Source: Nematostella vectensis
Taxonomy: Eukaryota; Cnidaria; Anthozoa; Actiniaria; Edwardsiidae
Direction of reading: 5' to 3'
Length of the DNA stretch: 64,000 nt
NCBI RefSeq assembly: GCF_932526225.1
Contig: NC_064034.1
Span: 12,908,887 to 12,972,886 of the forward strand
Made by a program: the position numbers and the translations under genes. The notes under the pieces were generated by a model. It was not told the origin of the DNA, ran no database searches, and was given only the letters and a program-made list of their open reading frames with translations. Position 1 is the first letter of the stretch, and every line of letters begins with the position of its first letter. This document shows, piece after piece, positions 56,687 through 64,000 of this stretch.

Positions 56687-59069
56687 ATGGCGGACGAGAC
56701 AGGGCAAGGAGGGTACTGCGATATTCGAAATCAGCAGCATTGTGACAAATCCAGAGGCTATTTTTCGGTGAGTCTCTTATGTGATTTATAATATCTTAGA
56801 TTTGCATTAAAAATCTCCTCTGCTTGAAGTGCAAAGATTTGAATGTGGAGGATTGCAGGAGTGTTCAAGGGCACCCAACGACCATTTTCGGTCGAATATC
56901 TGTTCGGAAGCAAGGTCACCTACGGATTTCGGGGTCGGCCTAGAAATGTTTACTTTTTTCGGAATTTGTATTTCTAGATCACCTTTGTTTCTTGGGAAGA
57001 GAGCTGAATCACCTATGTTTTTTTGAATTGCTTTTTACCACCATCACCTTTTTCGGGGGATTTTTACGTCCGACAGGCTTTAAAACTAGACCATGCGTGC
57101 AGGGTTGACTGGGATACCTGTGGATTGCATGTGCATTTGCAATTTGTTTTGGTCCCCTTTTTTCTACCATTCAAAAACACATTTAATTATGATAAAAACT
57201 GATGTAAAATGCCATATTAAGTTAAATCACTATTTGTAATACTTTACATTATATCCTTGAGAATTTTCATTAAAAAACATTCCCTAGCCATCCAAATAAC
57301 AATAACCCATTCATGTTTAGATGCTGAAAAGACCATGACAGCCACCCAAGGCTAAATGCACCTATTATTGGGGATATGTAGGGGATATTAGGGGGATGGG
57401 GGTAGACTTTGCCCCTGGGACTGGGCAAATTTGATTTTGCAATACAAGTTTTGGTTGGGGAAACTGTAATGGCTTTCTGTTCGTGTTTCTTCTTTCTGCC
57501 AAATAAGCAACATTTGGGATCCTCTTTTTTCTTTCCGATCTTTAATTTCTTAATTGAAAAAATCAACGTAACTGAGATTAATCCTGAATGCACGTAAATT
57601 ATTCCAGTTCCTGAGTGAATTGCTGTAAATTTATAAACTACGTTGGCTTTGTTAACATTGTCTCTCATATGATTCATCCCCGATTAGCTACACCTCTTGC
57701 AGGTCAATGCAAACCAGGGGGATTGCAACTCATGAAAGATCCCAACTAAGGGACATTTGAACTGAAAAAAATCCCCACCCGAAGGAAAAATCTTAAAGAT
57801 TAATTTTTCAATATTTTAATCCCTGTTGCATCCCTGAGGGTCGGCCCCTCAGGGTAGCTTATGATAGATAAATTACAGAGCATGTATTACCAAGCAGAGG
57901 CAATATAGAGCATAATGAAGGGGGGGGGGGGGGATACAAAAGATCTATTAAAAAAATGAAGAGGATGTCTCACCTAAGAAAAGTTTCTCTTAGGAATGTA
58001 GTGGCATGATTATGAAAAGGTCTGGATAAGGATTTAACCGGTGGATAAGACTTATCCAGGCTTTGTGCAACCGGCCCCTCGTGAGTGTAATATTTGAAGC
58101 ATATCCAATAGTGTCTCAACTCATCATGCAGATCAGCAAATAAGGAGTTTGATCCAAGTGTGAACCACCTGAGAATTCGCTTACAGTCCTACATTCTGTC
58201 GCTAGAGTTCACTTATCAAACCATTCTATTACCAGGTTTTCTTTTCACTCATTGAGAGGCCAAGAATGTTTGCCCCACTGCCATGGACTGCATTTCCTGA
58301 TGATCAGACACATTTCTGGGTCCATTACAGCTTATGCTGCATAGGTCTTCTACTTGCACTGGTAACTATGGCAACCCAGTTGGTCAAGCCTGCGCCCTAT
58401 GGTCGGCATGGAAACGGAGGTGGAAACTGGGGCCCAATGGTCCACCAGCGTGTCGCTCACACCTTATCTGATGCACCTCCTGGAGTTGTGTTCTTCTCAC
58501 TTGTCTTCTTTTTGTATGGAACACAAAGAGGATATGTTAACATTGTGTTTTTCACTTTCTGGCTTTGCCACTATGTGCACCGAGGCTTCATCCATCCATG
58601 GGTCATGAAGTATAGTTCTCCCAAGACACCCGTTGGTATTTCCCTGGCTGGCGTTTTCCCTAATCTTTTCTACAGCTACCTGAATGCAGATTGGCTCGGT
58701 TCTGCAAATTATGTAGGCGATTATTACATGGATCCTAGATTTATTTTAGGGGCAGCTTTATTCTTGCTTGGGTTTTGCATTAATAGATATGCTGACATCA
58801 AACTGCGTATGCTACGTCCTGATGAAAGCTCTGGGTATGCTGTGCCTAAGGGTGGTCCATTTGAACTTGTGTCATGTCCTAACTATTTTGGGGAGATGCT
58901 AGAGTGGTTTGGATGGGCCCTATGCACTTGGTCTGCTGCAGGTCTTGTGTGGTTTCTGTTTGGTTGTGGTACTTTCATTCCACGTGCAATGCATAATCAC
59001 AAATGGTACAAAGACAGATTTCCTGATTATCCCCAAAAAAGGAGAGCACTTATTCCTTTCCTTTATTGA
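56687..59069 (+). CDS. Steroid 5-alpha-reductase family protein (SRD5A1/2-like), two exons
   Basis: Exon 1 is 56687-56767 (27 codons, donor GTGAGT), exon 2 is 58236-59069 after a TTACCAG acceptor, phase 0; 304 aa. NADPH-dependent reduction of 3-oxo-delta-4 steroids in the ER membrane is the family reaction. Visible features: N-terminal hydrophobic segment (about 57-77), 'APYGRHG' (80-86), 'CHYVHRGFIHPWVM', 'DPRFILGAALFLLGFCIN', 'PKGGPFELV', and the hallmark 'CPNYFGEMLEWFGW' (242-254 region), with the usual C-terminal 'IPFLY'. Length is a little above the 254-259 aa of vertebrate SRD5A1/2 because of the first exon. The exact sterol substrate in this animal is unknown. Confidence 0.92.
56768..58235 (+). 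other. Single intron of the 5-alpha-reductase gene
   Basis: 1.47-kb intron, no exon or gene seen inside. A poly-G run lies at about 57922-57933; the rest is AT-rich. 56830-57060 has low-complexity TTTTTCGG strings. Confidence 0.6.
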
Positions 59070-59626
59070 TGTTCTATTAGGGACTCTAGACCTCCAGGTG
59101 CATGTCCAGGATTTGCTTTAGGGAGAGGACAGTCAGAGTTATCGTAAAAAGGATTCTATCTGACATCTTTACTAAGAAATTACTCATCTTTTGGCACCCT
59201 GCACCCCCACCCCCACCCCCGTGAGCTTTACCCCTGGTATCTATTCAAATTAATGATTATATATAGTGATTATACATAGGTTGATATCTTTGTCAGAGTT
59301 TTCAGGTTTAAATTAAAAAGTCTGTAACATTTCAATGAAATATAAATGATTAGGACTTCTATTTTGTGTAAATTTTTGTTGTCAGCATCGGACCTTAACA
59401 TGCCTTCTCAGAAAAGTCTTAATTTCTTGTTTACGTAGATTTCAATGTTTGTCGTGCTGATTTTCAAACAAAATCATACTCAGTAGTAGAGATTAAAAAA
59501 ATGATTTTGATGTTTTCATGTGGATTTGCCTCGATTTTGAATGTTTATCTCAATGTTCTGCCTTGAGAATTGAATAAGAGCACTATTTGACAATCAACCG
59601 TGACTATTTCACTGATGGTTGTGTGC

Positions 59627-59632
59627 AATAAA
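59627..59632 (+). terminator. Poly(A) signal of the 5-alpha-reductase gene
   Basis: AATAAA, 558 bp after the stop codon and followed by T-rich sequence; the intervening stretch is the likely 3' UTR. Confidence 0.5.
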
Positions 59633-59894
59633 TTTTTAAATAGTGAAACGAAGGCAAGACAGTCAGCTGATATTGTTGTTCCTGTCCAAAATGATATACC
59701 CGTCTAAAGTTATCGAATGATTCATGACCAAAAACGTTTACGTCTCTCGCTAAAGTCATAGAAGGCTTGAAACTCAAGTCAGGTAAGTTTAACTGTCAGT
59801 GGCAAATCAACAAAGCATGCACCATGCATCTAATACTATAATTTATTTTATACATACTGAGAAATACTCACTGAAAACATATTTAGTACATTTT

Positions 59895-59983
59895 CGTTCG
59901 TTCACTGGTCTCAGAACTCAGAGGCGCGAACGATGTTTTTTCACCGTGAAAAAATGTCGTTCGCGGTTCTGATTGGACGAACG
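59895..59983. repeat. 89-bp foldback palindrome
   Basis: Outer arms CGTTCG...TCAGAAC and GTTCTGATTGGACGAACG pair. Inner arms GCGAACGATGTTTTTTCAC and GTGAAAAAATGTCGTTCGC pair with almost no loop. A MITE or cruciform-prone site. Confidence 0.75.
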
Positions 59984-59989
59984 CTATTT

Positions 59990-61480
59990 TTTCACTGCAC
60001 TTGAATGGCTTCCCAACTCATCAACAAGTGCATAAAAATCGTACAAGCATTTTCCATTTAGTAATTTATTTATTTCATAGATGTCCAGTTTTTATAGATT
60101 AAAAAAGTGCACTACTTGTGTAACATAAGCCACAGTTTCGTGACATTAGCGAGACAGATTCATTTCAATGAAAGTTTCCGTCTGTCTTCAACTGAACCGT
60201 CGAACAGCACAAACCTCGGAGCCTCTGCAGGCAAGTCTAATAAAATGTTATGTAACAGGCCCGTAGCCATCTTGTAAAATTATTAATAGGGTACTTTTTA
60301 ATATATAGCCGATAATAATAAAACTAATTATTATAAAAAGATTTTTATAGTCAGTTTAAAGAGATATTGATGTGCACGATATATCTCCAGCCAAACGTTA
60401 TATAATTTTGTTTGCTCTGAGCGGACCTTCAAGCTACGGGCCTGTGTAATAAGCTTATTATAAATTTCTCAGCATGTATTTAATCAACAAAATGCAGTAT
60501 GGAAAGTGCTTTGTACAATTTTTATTCACTCGTTTTGTATAAAAGAAACTCAAAAAAACTCGTTCGTTTTTTGATACTGCACAACTCGGAAATAAAAACC
60601 GTACGCGCGCACTTTCCATGTAGTATTCTCTATATAGTATATATATATATATACATATTATGTCCTAGATCTGCTGATTTCTGTAAGGGCTTTGATCTCG
60701 TTGACTACCACGCCCAGCTGTACTGGGTTATTACCAGTCAAGTAGATTTGCTCGAATCACACACACGGTTTTTCCTGTAACACTAACGGAAATTTGAATT
60801 TTCTACAGATCTTTGAAAATTTTCCTGGCCACGCGAAAGGAGATTGAATCGAGTGAATAATAAGTTTTGGCGGGAAAACTTTAAACAACGTATTTTCCTT
60901 AAATCCTTTAAAATTTAGAGATAGCAATACCACAAAATATTGGCGAATTGTTTTCTATTGCAATGCTACCAACAATGAAGCGAAGAATAATTTAAAGTCG
61001 AGAATTGTATGGAAAAAAGAAAATATCGTTTTGTTATAGGTTTCAAAAATAGCGCGCGCTCGTGAGTGTCGCCATTCTTGATTGCGAATGCAGCGCGCGC
61101 GCACAATGCAAAAACAAAAACAAAGACTAAAAAATATCTGCTAAATTTTTCAGATTTGTTTCCTGAAATTAAATAATTATTTTTCTACCAGGTGGAGATA
61201 TAAAGATGGCGGTAAAAGTTGCAACGTTCTTCAGCAATAACTAAGAAGACATGAAGACGTGAACCGGTTTAGCGCGCGCGATCTACGTCACAAATGACTG
61301 GACCCGGGCCTTTCAGTTCACGGCCTTTTTTTCCGGAGGTTGACCAAAATACCTCAATATTACAGATTTGAGTTATTCGCGCGAACGCATGTTTTATAGG
61401 GTACATACGAACCACATAACATTTGGAAGATGAAAATATAAAAGAATTGACAAAGTGCTATCAACTCTGAAAGTTTATAT
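59990..61480. other. Intergenic, no gene seen
   Basis: AT-rich with a TATATATATATATA run near 60640-60655 and scattered GCGCGCGC strings (61053, 61095, 61275). No coding signal found. Confidence 0.5.
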
Positions 61481-61487
61481 GGACTTT

Positions 61488-61808
61488 GGGGGGGGGGGGG
61501 GTGGGGTGAATAGGTTCGCGGATCAGCGGATTCGGCCCCGAAATGCTCACTGATTACGGATTTTGATGATTATTTCAGCGGGTTGGCGGATTTTGGAAAT
61601 ACGGCGGATCACGGATCTGTTGACAATTTGGGCACGGATTTCGGATTTTGACTGCTTTGACGGTCGAATTTCGGATTTTAAATGGTTTTCAATCGATGCT
61701 ATTGTTTATCTGTCAAACCATGCGGATCTAAAAATATTTGCGGATCCACGGATTTGCCCCGAAAATGTTGCGGATCGGCGGATTTACATACCCCTATTCA
61801 CCCCCCTT
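61488..61808. mobile_element. Foldback element of about 320 bp with CGGAT-rich interior
   Basis: The left end GGGGTGAATAGG matches the inverted right end CCTATTCACCCC. The interior repeats GCGGATCAGCGGATT-like strings in both directions. No ORF with family features. Confidence 0.55.
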
Positions 61809-62433
61809 TAAGGAATCCGTGTGGGATACCCTGGAAAACAAAGGCTAGAGTTTTTCGAAGGGAGCGAGAAAATTTTGCAGACATGTGTAGTTCCAGAAAA
61901 TATCCCTCCCCCCACCCTCCTCCCCCTCCCATTGAGGGGATTGGAAATTCCAGGGGGTCGGGGTTCAAACGCACAGGACTAATGCTATTTTAAAATATGT
62001 ATGCAGCCGGGTGATGGTGTCGTGTTGTGACCTGCATGCTACTGTATTTTTCAGCACGCGCACGCTAATGCATAAATTTGTAAGTTTAGTTTGTGATAAA
62101 GCAAACATCACGGTTTAAACGTCACGTAACTTCTCTGGCTTCATTTATTTTCATTTTTTGTTATTTGTGTTTGAGGATTGGGATTTTTGGATTTTTAAGC
62201 TTTCGTGATTCTGGAAAGATCCGAGAATTGTCTACAAGTGGAACATTTCATTATTCTACTCGCTAGTTGATTGGCTGGGAAGTCACACCAAAAAGAATAT
62301 AATTTCAAGTCTTTGGAAAACTCATAACAGAACTTATAACTCATAAAATAGACCGCGGTAAAGAAAGCGATTTGCTTTCGCCTTACACTTAATTCACTGT
62401 TGTTTGCTAGCGACGATTTCACGTCAAGAAGGA

Positions 62434-63369
62434 ATGATGGTTTCAGGCTTGCTTCATCTCTGCGTCTTCGCCGTTGGAATCATACTCAACTTATTCCTCC
62501 TTGCTCGATGTTTTTGTAAACGTTGGTCCTCAGTCCCCAGTCCTATGATGTATCTCATTGCCGTCCAGGGAATATTTTCAGTCATATGCATCTTCTTAAA
62601 CTTTTTCATTATTCTTACTACAATGACACGATTCGGAAGTGCTCTTTCGTGTAGCGTGTTACCGACCCTCATCGTCGTACTTGTCTCAATGGCCGTGTTC
62701 AACTTCACTGCTCTCGTGATCGTCAAACACCTTGAAGTTGTGCATGGCAGGAAAATTACTAAAAAGGCTGTGGTACTCTCGCTTCTCGGAGTTATTGCCT
62801 GCACAACCACGATTTTATCGCCGGCACTTGTTTATCCAATTGACTCAGGTGTTCCCATCTTTGTGTGCGAGGGTTGTCTTTGCAACGAAGGTTTATTGCC
62901 ACGAGAAATCGACACATTCCTCATTAATGTCACGTCATATGCCCCGTGGTTTCTTTTACTACAGTTCATTATTCCGGCCGCAATCCTGGTCAACCGACTG
63001 ATAATGATTCTGATCGACAACGTTCGCAAAGAGGTGGCCGCAAAACCGTTGATCATATCTCATCGCTACTGTTATTCGACCGATGCAGTTGTCCACACCA
63101 TCACTATTGTCTCTGTCGTATTTACTTCATTTGCCATCTTTTCGAAACAGAATGTAAAGGATCCTATGGAATCACTAAATAGCCTGTTTCATGTGATGGA
63201 ACTGTTTTCTGTCGTTGTTTTATGTTTCCCCGTTTACCTGTTCGATCTTCTTGAACTGGAATACGAGGACGCCATTGGTCTCTATTCTGGAATGACGGAC
63301 GACAAATCGCTTCTAATTGTTGACGCAGAAAACAGCTACAATGGCGACGAAACCCTTCTTAAGATCTAA
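62434..63369 (+). CDS. Intronless seven-transmembrane receptor (rhodopsin-like GPCR, divergent)
   Basis: 311 aa from ATG ATG at 62434; an upstream reading is open but has no ATG. Seven hydrophobic segments are seen: 'LLHLCVFAVGIILNLFLLA', 'MMYLIAVQGIFSVICIFL', 'TLIVVLVSMAVFNFTALVI', 'VVLSLLGVIACTTTILSPAL', 'WFLLLQFIIPAAILVNRLI', 'VVHTITIVSVVFTSFAIF', 'LFSVVVLCFPVYLFDLLEL'. A Cys before TM3 (in 'LSCSVLP') and Cys residues in the second extracellular loop ('CEGCLC') could form the usual disulfide. DRY at the end of TM3 is replaced by 'KHLEV' and NPxxY by 'CFPVY', so it is a divergent member. Ligand unknown. Single-exon GPCRs of this kind are often amplified in cnidarians. Confidence 0.75.
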   Translation: MMVSGLLHLCVFAVGIILNLFLLARCFCKRWSSVPSPMMYLIAVQGIFSVICIFLNFFIILTTMTRFGSALSCSVLPTLIVVLVSMAVFNFTALVIVKHLEVVHGRKITKKAVVLSLLGVIACTTTILSPALVYPIDSGVPIFVCEGCLCNEGLLPREIDTFLINVTSYAPWFLLLQFIIPAAILVNRLIMILIDNVRKEVAAKPLIISHRYCYSTDAVVHTITIVSVVFTSFAIFSKQNVKDPMESLNSLFHVMELFSVVVLCFPVYLFDLLELEYEDAIGLYSGMTDDKSLLIVDAENSYNGDETLLKI

Positions 63370-64000
63370 AGAGAAAATTTGCAAAAAAGACCAATGACTA
63401 ATAATCGGGAGCATAGCTTAAGATGAATAGATGTTTGTTGTACAGACCTATCGAAGCGTGATACAGTTTGCAAAACAAATACACATAAAATATGCAAAAC
63501 AGACACGAATCACGAAAACACTCTCACCACCCTGTTCCAATGGTTGTCTATTTCGTGACTCCACAACATTTTTTATTATGAGATGACGAATGTCCATATC
63601 AAACATAATCCCCACGGATAGTGTCCTTCGTATGCATTGCCTTATATGGGCATTGATGCCCATATTTAGAAGAGCCAAAGTTTTCCCGCTCCCTGATCTC
63701 CAGAAAACATGGTGAAAAATGCTGATTTCTGTAAATTTGAGACTCGAGGCAAAAATGTGTCAAAAAAACTTTATCGCTTGGTCAAATCTTTATCACACAA
63801 ATCTTGAAAAGCCCTTAGACCCAGGCCTCCAAGAGATTGTCCGAGCGAGTTTTAAGGTCACCCAAATATTGATATGTGGTGTATTTGAGTACATACCACG
63901 GAAAACTATTGGCAATTAGTTTTCTGCAACAATGAAAACAGTTTTTGAAAATCAAAACAGCGGTGCGTGACCGGTGTTTGCAGCGCGCATAGATTAGCGA
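63370..64000. other. Downstream of the receptor, no gene seen
   Basis: AT-rich sequence with only short, unsupported ORFs on both strands. Confidence 0.5.

Overview
The window looks like animal nuclear DNA: intron-rich genes with GT-AG introns on an AT-rich background, abundant minisatellites, small inverted-repeat transposons, a Polinton/Maverick fragment and a tyrosine-recombinase (DIRS/Ngaro-type) retrotransposon. The gene content (white-type ABCG transporter, ASPSCR1/TUG, CENP-C, steroid 5-alpha-reductase family, single-exon GPCR) fits an early-branching metazoan. A cnidarian such as a sea anemone is my best guess; that is inference, not proof.

Layout. 1-737: two minus-strand exons of a third, broken ABCG copy. 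738-about 6140: a GC-rich Polinton fragment with a small GRF-like zinc protein, a full-length protein-primed DNA polymerase B, an MGCC-starting small ORF and an integrase cut off inside its catalytic domain. 6365-7078: the last two exons of an ASPSCR1 (TUG) homologue. 8281-20324: a complete 20-exon ABCG half-transporter on the plus strand; the 20 exons add up to exactly 673 codons. 21890-33133: exons 3-20 of a paralogue on the minus strand, tail-to-tail with the first. The two ABCG genes are full of minisatellites, several of which start exactly at an exon/5'-splice-site junction and repeat the splice donor. 34421-38494: a YR retrotransposon (gag, RT-RNase H, tyrosine recombinase) lying between 36-bp direct repeats; a 284-bp end-to-end deletion derivative lies at 41394-41677. 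45254-56233: a 16-exon CENP-C gene on the minus strand (1608 codons plus stop, all phases consistent). 56687-59069: a two-exon steroid 5-alpha-reductase-like gene, divergent from CENP-C across a 453-bp gap. 62434-63369: an intronless seven-TM receptor.

The genes do not form one pathway. The main points are (1) minisatellites built from exon/donor junctions in the ABCG paralogues, at different introns and with different units; (2) a duplicated 83-nt exon in CENP-C that encodes two copies of what looks like the Mif2/CENP-C N-terminal Mis12-complex-binding motif; (3) a UGA-CUA stop joining gag and pol in frame in the retrotransposon; and (4) a Polinton end that abuts the first base of an ABCG exon. 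Exon coordinates were derived by hand from splice sites and reading phase; no homology search was run.
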